Source of the DNA: CAYPHA01 sp964410215
GTDB lineage: Bacteria; Calditrichota; Calditrichia; Calditrichales; CAYPHA01
Length of the DNA stretch: 64,000 bases
NCBI GenBank assembly: GCA_964410215.1
Contig: CAYPHA010000005.1
Location: 59,632 to 123,631, forward strand
Reading direction: 5' to 3'
The notes beneath the pieces are model-generated. The model saw only the letters and a list, made by a program, of their open reading frames with translations. It was not told the DNA's origin and ran no database searches. The translations under genes were made by a program, and so were the position numbers. Of the stretch, positions 25,163-33,693 are shown piece after piece (the stretch's first letter is position 1; each line of letters begins with the position of its first letter).

Positions 25163-25183
25163 TTCTGGCTAGTCTAGCCAGAA
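25163..25183. promoter_or_regulatory. Palindromic operator of the antitoxin-toxin pair
   Basis: TTCTGGCTA (25163-25171) and TAGCCAGAA (25175-25183) form a perfect 9-bp inverted repeat with a 3-base centre, ending 18 bases before the antitoxin start codon. It overlaps where a -10 box would lie (TAGACT on the minus strand). Phd/YefM antitoxins bind such sites to repress their own operon; binding here is inferred from position. Confidence 0.7.
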
Positions 25184-25307
25184 TTTAGGGTGATTTTTTA
25201 TCCATGTCAACAGTCCCGTTGGAATAATACGAGTGGAGTACCAGGCGGGTCCGGGGCGGTTTTAAATGACACAATCACCTCCTTAAATATGCCCTGCTGC
25301 GGTTACA

Positions 25308-25617
25308 TATCGTTTGAATCATTTGGTACAATGTCATTTTTAGATCAGACAGGATCACACGATGAACAGGATATGATTTCTTTTAATGTATTTACGTTCC
25401 GTAGATTAGAACGCTTTGTCACTTTTATGGGATGTTTGGATATTGATATTGTCGATCATGTTATCCTGTCTGATTTTTTATACACCGGGTATCATAGGAT
25501 ACTATTTAAGCAGCAGCATACGTCCGGTCAACATCCGGTTTTCCGCTCTCATCCGGTATACATAAACCCCGCTCGAAAGGTCATTGCCGTTGAAGACAAC
25601 CTGATGACGACCGGCTT
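25308..25617. repeat. Dispersed repeat, copy 1 (with 12-bp terminal inverted repeats inside)
   Basis: About 310 bases nearly identical to 32450-32758, with only scattered mismatches. It covers the last part of a type IX sorting-domain coding sequence (25502-25617, minus strand) plus its 3' flank. Inside, ATCAGACAGGAT (25344-25355) and ATCCTGTCTGAT (25463-25474) are perfect inverted repeats bounding a 131-bp block, like a miniature inverted-repeat element. The rest of the 318-base gap between the antitoxin gene and the hydrolase gene (25184-25501) holds no gene. Confidence 0.85.
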
Positions 25618-28600
25618 GACGATAACCATTAACCAGCTCGTTTACCATCTTGCCGCTGACATCATATACCGTGACAGTGACATGAACCGCCTCAGGCAGA
25701 TCAAAAGCAATCTGGGTTTCCGGATTGAACGGATTGGGAAAATTCTGATATAATGCCATGCTTTCGGGAATAATCTCATTGGTATTCTCATTAGATCTGT
25801 TTTTCTTGGATAGCTTTGATACGGTTTCATCGTTGAGAATCGTGACTACCTAAATCGGTTTTGATAAAATATGGCGCAGAATTGTATTTTGTCCACACAG
25901 CGCCGTTTTGGGAATCGTGAACGATATTGGGATAGTTACCATCAGAAAAACTGGATTCCGTCCAGTTATATCCGTTTTTACTACGGCAGTAAATATTACC
26001 GTTCTTTTCGTAAAAAACGGAGACATCACTTCCTTTTCCAAGCGTGGCATTACCTTCGATACTTTCATTGATTTCCACAATATAGAAATTAAACTGCGAG
26101 TAGCTTTGATTTATATCGAAATAGCCGTAACCAATGGTTGGTGTGCCGTCTCCCATCGGCCCCATTGCCATCATTTCGCATTCAAAACCAACATGACATT
26201 GGTTACCGTATAAAGTCGCGGAAGGCTTATCATGGTTTGTAAAATCCGGCCAGACTGCCAGCGTCTTCTCTGAGGACCATGTTCCGGAAGATGAGCGAAT
26301 ACGGGTTTTCAATTGACCGTTTTTTGTCCATACCAATGTAACTCTCGAATCATCTGATGAACAGGCTGGTGTCGGATAGTTGTTTGAGCCTCCCGGCACT
26401 TCAATTCCTGCACTGGGAACGTTTTGTGATGCAGGAAAATTGGAAACATAGATTTGATAATTGCCACTCTCTGTTTCCTTTAATCGCCAGGCCGTTACAA
26501 AACCTGCCTGAGATTGATCAGAAATACCGGAGGCGGCGACAACAGGACGGGCCTCACCAAATCCATAACCCATAGATCCAGGATTGTCCCAGTACCATTC
26601 ACCATTCTCAGAATAACGTTTTCTGTAATAAACCTGTGTTAAACCAGGAGGTGCGGTGTTGACCTTTTCCCATACCGCTAAATAAACGCCAAGTTGCCCC
26701 AGTGTGCCGTTGTAAGCAAGTGAAGGATTTTTACAATTTCCATCTCCAGAACTTATTCGTTTCTCAGGCTGCCAGCTTTGACCTGCATTTAAGGAATAGG
26801 TGTACCAGATTTCCCCACCATCTTCATATACCATGTGATAATGGTCAAGCCCTCCGCCGTTTGTTTTAACTATCCGGCGGCCGTTGTTGTAGCCGGTGGC
26901 CCGGGCTTTGTCGGAAATGCCTTGGCCTTTATAAACGGCCTCGGCAGCGGCATCGGGTTGCTGGAAAACTACGGCGGTTTCGTTTTGATCGGCATGCTCA
27001 AAATCCACGTCCGTCCCCTGCCAGTTTTGGAAGTACCAGTCTATGGTTTGTCCGTGTTCGGTGGTCTGTTGAGTTTGATCGGCTTTGACAGAGTAAATTG
27101 GTAAAGTAGGATCAAAAAATTCATTCTGATGTAAAAAGACGCCGCCATAATCTTGGAAATTTCCGTTACCGGGTGTAAAAGGGGAACCGTAACTATTAAA
27201 ATTACCGGGTTGGCTACCATCCGCATATTTAAACCAGGGATCTTTTAATTTAATCTCACCGTGGTTTGTTGAAGAAATAAAATCTGTTTGAATTGTAATC
27301 ATATCTAAATCAGAGAATTTTGCTTTTTGAGTTCCTGTATTTTCATATCCACGAAATTGGGTTTGTACTTTGAAATCACTATTATCATCATTCCAGTGAT
27401 GATGCTGATAATTAATTCCCGAATTTTCCCAGTCTAATCTTTTTTCTTCTAAAGTTTCTGCAGTATGAATTACCTCATTGGCCAGTAAAGGTAGCGACTC
27501 CCCGGATGTAATCGAATGAGCGTTATTATCACTATCAATAATTTCAAATTCTCCCCCTAAATTGGTATCATCATCATCCTCTAAAATATTACTAAAGGTT
27601 ACTTCGATTATTGAGCCTTCTTCCAGATATAAAAGGTCAGCGATTCGTTCTGCCATGTTTTGACCTGTTATTACATCATTACCGGTTGGGAAAATATCAT
27701 GAAACCCTTTATCTTCACTTACAACCACCACATCAAACATTGTATTGCCATCTCTTATATCCAGTGCACTTTCGTAAGGAATAAATGTAGGATGCCTATT
27801 TGTACGTGTAACTGTATACGTGCTTCCAACTAAAAAACGATCGAACCATAATAAAGACAAGCTAACAAATTCGAGTAATAAATTATTGTCTATTTCCAAA
27901 GCCTCCGCAATAGGATTAAAATACCCATAGGCCATACCGGTTGTTTTGGGCAAATAGGAACCCGCATGTAATTCAGGATCCCCGCTTCTTAAATCGAAAG
28001 ATTCGGTTGGAGAGTCAAAAATGACGCCATCTGATTCTATCTTTAGCCAGACTCCGGTATGCGTATGGGGAACATTTGGAGCAAAGGCAACGCCAATATT
28101 TGAAATTCCCTCGTGCGAAGGATAACCATTTCCTAAATAGCCCATAAAATTCAAATTATTATAAAAGGCTTCATGTGTATTTTGCGTATCATAAGTATTG
28201 TAAATCAACATTTGTTTTGCTGCTAAGCTGTTAAGCGATTCATTAGGGTCTCCATCATCTTCTTCGTCAATCTTATCCTGAAATCGTCTTTGCATGGTTG
28301 CCCCTTTTTGTGGAGAATCCATAGATAAAAATGTGATACCGGAAGCGGTGTTCCTGCATCTTCCATACTCACAAGAGAATACCGCGAAATAACTCCGCCC
28401 ATGCTCAATCCAATTAATATTATTTTTTGACTTCCTTGCTGGATACTATACATATAATTAATAATACTAATTAGAATATTCGCGTTCAAAACAATATCCT
28501 GGCCTCCCTCCGCAAAATTGACTATTGCCACGTCTGCTTCGCGCGATCGGATTTCATCTAAAAAATTTTCCGATCTTTGATAATAATAGTATGGCTCTGT

Positions 28601-29079
28601 GCGATTATCGGGATCAAAACCTTCGACAATAATCACAGGACGATCCACCGGATTTGTACCCCCCTGCCATAAATCGATTATATTTCCTGTGCCGTCTGTA
28701 TATCGCTTTGTTTTCGAAGGTACTATATCAAAGGAGAAATGAGATCGGACTTCTTCAGAATCAACAGTATACCATCTAACTTCAAGGTCGTAAATACCAG
28801 TCCCTGGCCAATCAATTAGTACAAATTTTGTTTCATCACCGTCTATACTTTCAACGTCATGCCAAGATCCACTGTCAATGCGGTATGAAACATTGCCCAT
28901 CACATAGTTCTTCACTTTGAAACGCACTTTTGTTTGACCATAAACCGCAAAATGATCTCTCTGTCCTTCTCTCACATATACTGTTACATAGTCTGTTAAA
29001 TCTGTTGTTTCTTGCCAAGATTGACCCAATATTATATTGGCAAAAAATAGAAAAAAATTGTTTTCGATAAAAATTTCAT
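25502..29079 (-). pseudogene. Secreted alpha/beta-hydrolase with Asp-box-like region and type IX sorting domain, broken by three frameshifts
   Basis: Three open frames on the minus strand (about 28223-29092, 25827-28322, 25502-25759) form one gene if single bases are corrected. The ATG at 29079 overlaps the previous gene's stop (ATGA), has GGAG upstream and starts a signal peptide (MKFLSKTIFF). One T is missing in the T-runs at 29042-29057, one T in the T5 run at 28327-28331 (restoring SMDSPQKGA), and one extra G sits at 25849-25850. Corrected length is 3579 bases, 1192 residues. The hydrolase has the nucleophile elbow LIGLSMGGV. A later region has an Asp-box-like YSLNAGQSWQPEKR. The C-terminus is a type IX sorting domain (YQNFPNPFNPETQIAF ... 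GRMLLLK). Real decay or sequencing error cannot be separated here. Confidence 0.75.
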
Positions 29080-30203
29080 TGTTTGTCTCCATTATTTAAA
29101 ATTCTAGTACCAATTGCTATTGCAGCTATAGAGTTGGATGTTTCGCCAACAGCTACAACTATATTTTCTTTTACATCCATAGAAAACCAATAGCCGCTTT
29201 CCGTTGATAACTCATCATACTTATGCCAGCTTTTGCCATTGAAGTGGCGTATTTCATTTTTGAACCCGGCAACAAATAAATCATTACGCGAACTACCGCG
29301 AATAATCCTGGTTTCATTTGGTAAGCCAGGCTCATTATTATAATCGAACCAGATATTTTCAAGGGCATAGGTGGTATAATCTGCCGGAGTGTTATAAACT
29401 CTTCCTACAGAACCAACATAAACTGTATCAGGATTATCAGTCCAAACCGATCGGAAAACGTAAGAAATGATGTTATGCAAGGGCGGTCCGTCATTGACCC
29501 TGGCTACTTTCTCAAAACCAGTACCTGATTTCCTTAAAAGAATTGAACCTTTAACTTGGTCAAATCCAGCAACCCAGACAACAGAACCATCCGGGGAACC
29601 CCAAACATCGGTTAATTCTATGTAAGTATCGCTCTCCAATTTTGTCCAGTTTTGACCGTCGTAATAAGCTATGCTTCCTGATCTTCCCACAAAATATATG
29701 TCTTTTGACGAAGTCCCCCATATTTTTGAAAGGGATATAGTCGGATCAGTAGTTTTTCTAACATCAAATATTGACCAAGTAGATCCGTTACCATGGATTG
29801 GCAGGCTTCCTACAAACCATATATCCGTGAGCGAAAAGGGGAAAACTCCTTCTAATTCAGGAGTAATTATATTGTCTCTAAAATTTACAGATATTCTTTT
29901 TAATTCCCACTTTACACCATCCCAATTCATAGCATTATAATGATCCACCCAATTTCCGAGTGAGTCATATCGGCCCGTTTCTTCAGTTCGTATTTCACCA
30001 ACTGCCCATATTTCGTTATCTACAATTGCAACATCATGCAAAATGCTAGGATATCTACCAAATTCAAATGTTTCCCAGCTTATATCATGATTCGTCGTGT
30101 CCGGTTCATCATCTGGCGGAGGCGGCGGAGCGGTTGACTCCGAACAGGTATTATACAGCAGAATGGCTATTAGCAATGTCAGTAAAAGTATAATCTTTTG
30201 CAT
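29076..30203 (-). CDS. Lipoprotein with beta-propeller-like repeats (paralog of 30682-31782)
   Basis: 375 residues. The lipoprotein signal peptide MQKIILLLTLLIAILLYNTC has the lipidated Cys at 20, then a proline-rich linker. Repeated units with W-G-S/T-S, DIWFVG, DIYFVGRSG and WVAGF spacing suggest a beta-propeller. AAGGAATAACTA precedes the ATG. Its stop overlaps the start of the broken hydrolase gene by 4 bases, so the two are coupled. It aligns along most of its length with the next upstream lipoprotein (shared WAVGEI/WAVGQI, DSLGNWV/DSLGNYV, YNAMNWDG/YNAIKWDG). Outer-membrane or surface location is likely; function unknown. Confidence 0.8.
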   Translation of the reverse strand: MQKIILLLTLLIAILLYNTCSESTAPPPPPDDEPDTTNHDISWETFEFGRYPSILHDVAIVDNEIWAVGEIRTEETGRYDSLGNWVDHYNAMNWDGVKWELKRISVNFRDNIITPELEGVFPFSLTDIWFVGSLPIHGNGSTWSIFDVRKTTDPTISLSKIWGTSSKDIYFVGRSGSIAYYDGQNWTKLESDTYIELTDVWGSPDGSVVWVAGFDQVKGSILLRKSGTGFEKVARVNDGPPLHNIISYVFRSVWTDNPDTVYVGSVGRVYNTPADYTTYALENIWFDYNNEPGLPNETRIIRGSSRNDLFVAGFKNEIRHFNGKSWHKYDELSTESGYWFSMDVKENIVVAVGETSNSIAAIAIGTRILNNGDKQ

Positions 30204-30681
30204 TAGTTATTCCTTTTTTGCTTGTTTTCAAGCGCTTCTCATATAGAGAATTCATTGCCGGCCTGTCCCGGATTTACCCGGGATTTATCCGGTTTTGGAT
30301 TCCCGATTTGCCAAATTTAAATCAAAATCATAAAGTGTTAACTTATTAGCTGATTTACTGAAAATCCAACTGTCCGTCCAATAAGTGATTTACATAATCT
30401 CTGTGGAAAAACAGCGCTGATTTCAGTAAATTGGCGCAGCGGGAATTTGGTTCATCAATTGTCCGCATTTGACCCGGAGTGTGCTGCTAACACATTCCGG
30501 GTTATTTAGCGCCTGAACATACGATCACCTCCTAACTATAAATTGGATGTTTGCGAATTTTGTGTTCGACTTACAAAAAAGTATAAGGGAAATCTAAATA
30601 TTATGCGAAAACAACTATTAGTTCTAGTAAGATGAATAATTCCTGGTATCAATAAAACATAAAATTTAAATTTCATATTAG
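30204..30681. other. Gene-free region with inverted repeats
   Basis: No gene seen in 478 bases. ATTTACTGAAA (30353-30363) and TTTCAGTAAAT (30421-30431) are a perfect 11-bp inverted repeat with a 57-base spacer. ACCCGGAGTGTG (30472-30483) pairs with CACATTCCGGGT (30491-30502) with one mismatch and a 7-base loop; that hairpin lies downstream of the minus-strand lipoprotein gene ending at 30682 and could terminate it, although no T-run follows. Near 30266-30296 are GGATTTA/GGATTTATCC repeats. Confidence 0.5.
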
Positions 30682-31782
30682 TTAGCGCTTCCCATGTAAA
30701 ATAAGCGCCGTGTTTAATCCAAATACATATCCGCAGATAAATACCTCATCACCTACCTGCTGAACTCCATGATAGCGTCCGTCAAGATAAATCCAATCGA
30801 AATATTTTTTCATTGAATTGCCGTTGTAATGCAATACTAGATCTCGAGTACCTACAGCGAAGTAATCATTTTGATTTGTTCCATTTATTGCTAAAATCGC
30901 TCCCTGGTCTTCTTCGTTGACATAGGAATATTGGGTAAAATCTTTTCTTGAATGACGTACTATTTTGGTTGTAATAAATCCATCAAGCGCGATATATAAA
31001 GAATCTTTCAGGCCAAATATTGCTATTGGTCGTTTATGATCATTGCCATTACCATATAATGGACTGTTTTCACTAAACAATGTTTCCCATTGAGTGCCAT
31101 CATATTTCAAAACAATACCAAAATACTCTTGTTCATTAAAGCCTACTGTCCATACTTCTATCTCTCCTGTTTCTTCATCTACAGAACCCCAAATATCCTG
31201 GAAATCCATTGTGGTACCGGATTCCATTTGGTTCCATGTTTTGCCGTCATAGTGTACAATCAATCCATTCGAGCCAACACCGAAGATATTGTTCTCGGAC
31301 GCAGCCCATAGGTGATAAACTGAACCATAAGTCCAGGCATCATATGATCGATGTGCAATATTACCTTTATAATGATAAATGCTGCCTCTACATAGATAGA
31401 TTGAATTTTCATTAAAATACCAGATCGCATTAATTGGATTTACATCAGGAGGATTATGATCGTACTTTAACCAAAAACGTTTAAAAGTCCACTCGTTTCC
31501 ATCCCATTTTATCGCATTATAACGTTCAACATAATTCCCAAGGCTATCTTTTTCGTCCGTGTATATTTGCCCTACAGCCCATACATTCGTATCGGAAACC
31601 GCAAAGATATCCCACAAATAGTTTGAATAAAACTGTTTGGTTGGAAATTCATAGATCTGCCAGGTGAAGGCATGGCTTGTGGTATCCGGTTCGCCGTTGT
31701 CAGTAGGTTTGGTCGGCTCACAACAGGAACTAAGAAATAAGCATGCGCTAAGCGAAACAAAAGTAATTATAGAAAAAAGCAT
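30682..31782 (-). CDS. Lipoprotein with beta-propeller-like repeats (paralog of 29076-30203)
   Basis: About 366 residues from ATG at 31782, which is preceded by GGAAAGG and gives a lipoprotein signal MLFSIITFVSLSACLFLSSC with Cys at 20, as in its paralog. A longer start at 31845 with AAAGGA upstream is possible. Propeller-like repeats include VWAVGQI, HLWAASENNIFGVGSNG, DIWGSVDEETGEIEVW and NDYFAVGTRDLVLHY. Similarity to the neighbouring lipoprotein is spread over the whole length, so the pair is a tandem duplication. Surface or periplasmic location inferred; the ligand is unknown. Confidence 0.8.
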   Translation of the reverse strand: MLFSIITFVSLSACLFLSSCCEPTKPTDNGEPDTTSHAFTWQIYEFPTKQFYSNYLWDIFAVSDTNVWAVGQIYTDEKDSLGNYVERYNAIKWDGNEWTFKRFWLKYDHNPPDVNPINAIWYFNENSIYLCRGSIYHYKGNIAHRSYDAWTYGSVYHLWAASENNIFGVGSNGLIVHYDGKTWNQMESGTTMDFQDIWGSVDEETGEIEVWTVGFNEQEYFGIVLKYDGTQWETLFSENSPLYGNGNDHKRPIAIFGLKDSLYIALDGFITTKIVRHSRKDFTQYSYVNEEDQGAILAINGTNQNDYFAVGTRDLVLHYNGNSMKKYFDWIYLDGRYHGVQQVGDEVFICGYVFGLNTALILHGKR

Positions 31783-31983
31783 ATGCTGAGCCTTTCCGGG
31801 TACCAGACCGGCCAAACCGAAGTGAAAAAAGATAAAACCTCTCATATTATTTCCTTTAGTCAAAATTTCTACAAGATATACCATGGTTCTTTGCTTTTGA
31901 TTCATGAATGATATAGCATTATGGAAATAAGTAATATAAAACGCATGTTTATTTCCTCGTTTTGTGCAAGTAAGTTACACCCG

Positions 31984-32044
31984 TTGTTCTGCTTCATCGC
32001 TTTTTGGAATTTTAACCAGAATTTATTGCTATGAAGCAGAACAA
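31984..32044. repeat. 14-bp perfect inverted repeat with 33-base spacer
   Basis: TTGTTCTGCTTCAT (31984-31997) and ATGAAGCAGAACAA (32031-32044) are exact reverse complements. It lies about 200 bases upstream of the lipoprotein gene start. It could fold in RNA or mark the ends of a small lost element; nothing coding lies between the arms. Confidence 0.65.
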
Positions 32045-32285
32045 AACAATTATAGTTACAATGCTCACCTGGTTTTAATATAATTTAAATGTGACCACCT
32101 CTTTGAACTTTTAATAATTTTTGATTTGAGATGTATCTTCATGAAAATAGAAAGAAATAAGTTTAGCATCTGCTTCTCCTTTTCCATCCCTTACAAAGCA
32201 CTGTACCCAGGGCGTATCAGTTTCAAATTCATTCTATACAAAAACGGTGCCAAAAACAATTGATCTTTCTAAAAAAAAGGGGTAA

Positions 32286-32304
32286 AGCCCGTTCCTGCAG
32301 GGCT
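32286..32304 (-). terminator. Possible intrinsic terminator (minus strand)
   Basis: AGCCC (32286-32290) pairs with GGGCT (32300-32304). On the minus strand the hairpin is followed within a few bases by a long T-run (from the A-rich stretch near 32271-32279). It would end transcripts coming from the relBE-like locus. The stem is short, so this is tentative. Confidence 0.4.
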
Positions 32305-32361
32305 AAAAAAGGTTGAGGCACATGGCATGACAAAATTCGTAAGGATCATTTCATGCCAAAA

Positions 32362-32403
32362 ATGTGAACAGGTGTTCACATCGATGTGAACAATCGTTCA
32401 CAT
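32362..32403. promoter_or_regulatory. Two tandem perfect 20-bp palindromes (operator-like)
   Basis: ATGTGAACAGGTGTTCACAT (32362-32381) and ATGTGAACAATCGTTCACAT (32384-32403) share 8-bp arms and differ only in the 4-base centre. Their centres are 22 bp apart, about two helical turns, so two dimers could bind on the same face of the helix. No gene starts directly beside them; the nearest minus-strand start is the lipoprotein, about 500 bases away. The identity of the regulator is unknown. Confidence 0.7.
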
Positions 32404-32449
32404 TTTATCATTTTTCGGGTCAAAACAATGCAGATTTGATGAATAATCT

Positions 32450-32758
32450 TATCGTTTGAATCATTTTGTACAATGTCATTTTATATCAGACAGGATCAAA
32501 CGATAAACAGGATGTGATGCCTTTTAATGTATTTACGTTCCGTATATTAGAACGCTTTGTCCCTTTTATGGGATGTTTGGATATTGATATTGTCGATCAT
32601 GTTATCCTGTCTGATTTTTTATACACCGGGTATGATAGGATACTATTTCAGCAGCAGCATACGTCCGGTCAACATCCGGTTTACCGCTCTCATCCGGTAT
32701 ACATATACCCCGCTCGAAAGGTCGTTGCCGTTGAAGACACCCTGGTGACGACCGGCTT
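32450..32758. repeat. Dispersed repeat, copy 2
   Basis: About 309 bases nearly identical to 25308-25617. ATCAGACAGGAT (32485-32496) and ATCCTGTCTGAT (32604-32615) again bound a 131-bp block. Similarity stops at 32758, inside the sorting-domain fragment. Confidence 0.85.
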
Positions 32759-32759
32759 T
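32643..32759 (-). pseudogene. Remnant of a type IX sorting domain (C-terminal 38 codons)
   Basis: On the minus strand the frame reads KAGRHQGVFNGNDLSSGVYV and ends with TGRMLLLK and TAG. It matches the last part of the sorting domain of the broken hydrolase gene (GRHQVVFNGNDLSSGVYVYR). Upstream the frame meets stops at once, so only the tail of a former secreted-protein gene remains as part of repeat copy 2. Confidence 0.8.
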
Positions 32760-32800
32760 ACTTGTCCATTTAGAAGGGTAAGATAAGGTAAATACGTAAG

Positions 32801-33066
32801 TTAAGGATAATATCTGTAAATATCTTTACGATGCAACACACGTTCAAATATTATGGTATCATCTTCAACTTTTAAACCGACGCGATAATCACCGAAGCGG
32901 ATCTTATAATAATTACGATGATCCTTTAGTTTTTCAATTTTTCCAAATGCGTGGATAGAATCCGATTCAGGGATTGTGCTAAAAACATATGATTCAATTT
33001 TAGTTCTGATAGTGGCAGGTATCGCGGATAATTCTTTAAAAATTTCTTTCTGTATCTAACCTTCAA
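32801..33066 (-). pseudogene. RelE/ParE-family toxin with a one-base frameshift
   Basis: The minus-strand frame carries IPATIRTKIESYVF, KIEKLKDHRNYYKIRFGDYR and IIFERVLHRKDIYRYYP, the C-terminal core of RelE/ParE toxins. A TTG at 33066 overlapping the antitoxin stop begins MKVRYRKKF in another frame. Adding one T to the T5 run (33038-33042) joins both as MKVRYRKKFFKELSAIPA and gives an 88-residue protein of normal length. Without that base the toxin is disrupted. Real mutation or sequencing error cannot be decided from one sequence. Confidence 0.75.
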
Positions 33067-33266
33067 GCGGGTTTTTCCAGACTCGTGTAAAATTGACGAG
33101 CATCATCTAAATCCAGCGTTTCATCACCTTCGTTTTCTAAAATAAGTTTGTAAAGCGCAAAATCCTCTAATGCTTCCTCAATTTTATTAAAGGTATCTAT
33201 ATCAAGTTGCACGGCAATTTTATTATTGTTTTCATCAACTATATATTTTCGTTTAATAGCTTCCAT
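33063..33266 (-). CDS. Putative antitoxin of the RelE/ParE-like pair
   Basis: 67 residues: KRKYIVDENNNKIAVQLDID at the N-terminus, a helix (FNKIEEALEDFALYKLI) and an acidic tail (DDARQFYTSLEKPA). This fits small antitoxins of the Phd/RelB type in size, layout and position directly before a RelE-like frame. The frame itself is intact. The ATG follows AGAGATCATTTT, a weak ribosome-binding site. The specific antitoxin family is uncertain. Confidence 0.7.
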   Translation of the reverse strand: MEAIKRKYIVDENNNKIAVQLDIDTFNKIEEALEDFALYKLILENEGDETLDLDDARQFYTSLEKPA

Positions 33267-33501
33267 AAAATGATCTCTCGTTAAACCTTAGAAAAATTAT
33301 AACATTTTTTGAGTCTAAACAAATTTCATTTGATAAATAATGTTATCTTTTGAGATAAGAGTCGGCTCACTGCGCCCCTAATGGGCTAAAAAGATAATTT
33401 ATCATGACAGACCATCGCCGGATTCCGGCACACAGACGTCTGGTACGGATCGTTGTGATTATACTATTTGAAATACGGGACCGGGCGTTATCAAAGGACA
33501 T

Positions 33502-33658
33502 GATCACACGATAAACAGGATGTGATTTCTTTTAATGTATTTACGTTCCGTAGATTATAACTCTTTGTCCCTTTTATAAGATATTTAGATATTGATATTG
33601 TCGATCGTGTTATCCTGTCTGGTTTTTTACACACTGTGTATCATAGGATACTATTTAC
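33502..33658. repeat. Dispersed repeat, copy 3 (partial, diverged)
   Basis: The stretch starting GATCACACGATAAACAGG and running to ATAGGATACTATTTA matches the 3'-flank part of copies 1 and 2 but not their sorting-domain part. The right inverted repeat is ATCCTGTCTGGT, the left one is degraded. The flank 33300-33353 also resembles the sequence left of copy 2 (TTTGATAAATAATGTTATC against TTTGATGAATAATCTTATC), so copy 3 seems interrupted by about 150 bases. Apart from this the 427-base gap 33267-33693 holds no gene; a short GCCC/GGGC hairpin lies near 33370. Confidence 0.7.
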
Positions 33659-33693
33659 GTTTAGGAAATTTTTCCGGAAGGCCCGATGCCTGC

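Larger units (their letters stand above)
31846..32449. other. AT-rich gene-free region upstream of the lipoprotein
   Basis: No gene seen. It contains a 14-bp inverted repeat (31984-31997 / 32031-32044), a terminator-like hairpin (32286-32304) and two tandem perfect palindromes (32362-32403), each listed separately. The rest is AT-rich without convincing coding frames. Confidence 0.5.

Noticed and set aside
25190..25753. Plus-strand open frame of 187 codons near the vapBC locus
   Set aside because: It runs opposite to the sorting-domain coding sequence and through the dispersed repeat; a similar frame in copy 2 arises from the same repeat. No ribosome-binding site or family.
28318..28335. Programmed -1 ribosomal frameshift as an explanation for the hydrolase frame change
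   Set aside because: The site reads CAT TTT TAT, which is not a standard X-XXY-YYZ slippery heptamer for both tRNAs, and two other frame changes would also need explaining. A one-base indel is simpler.
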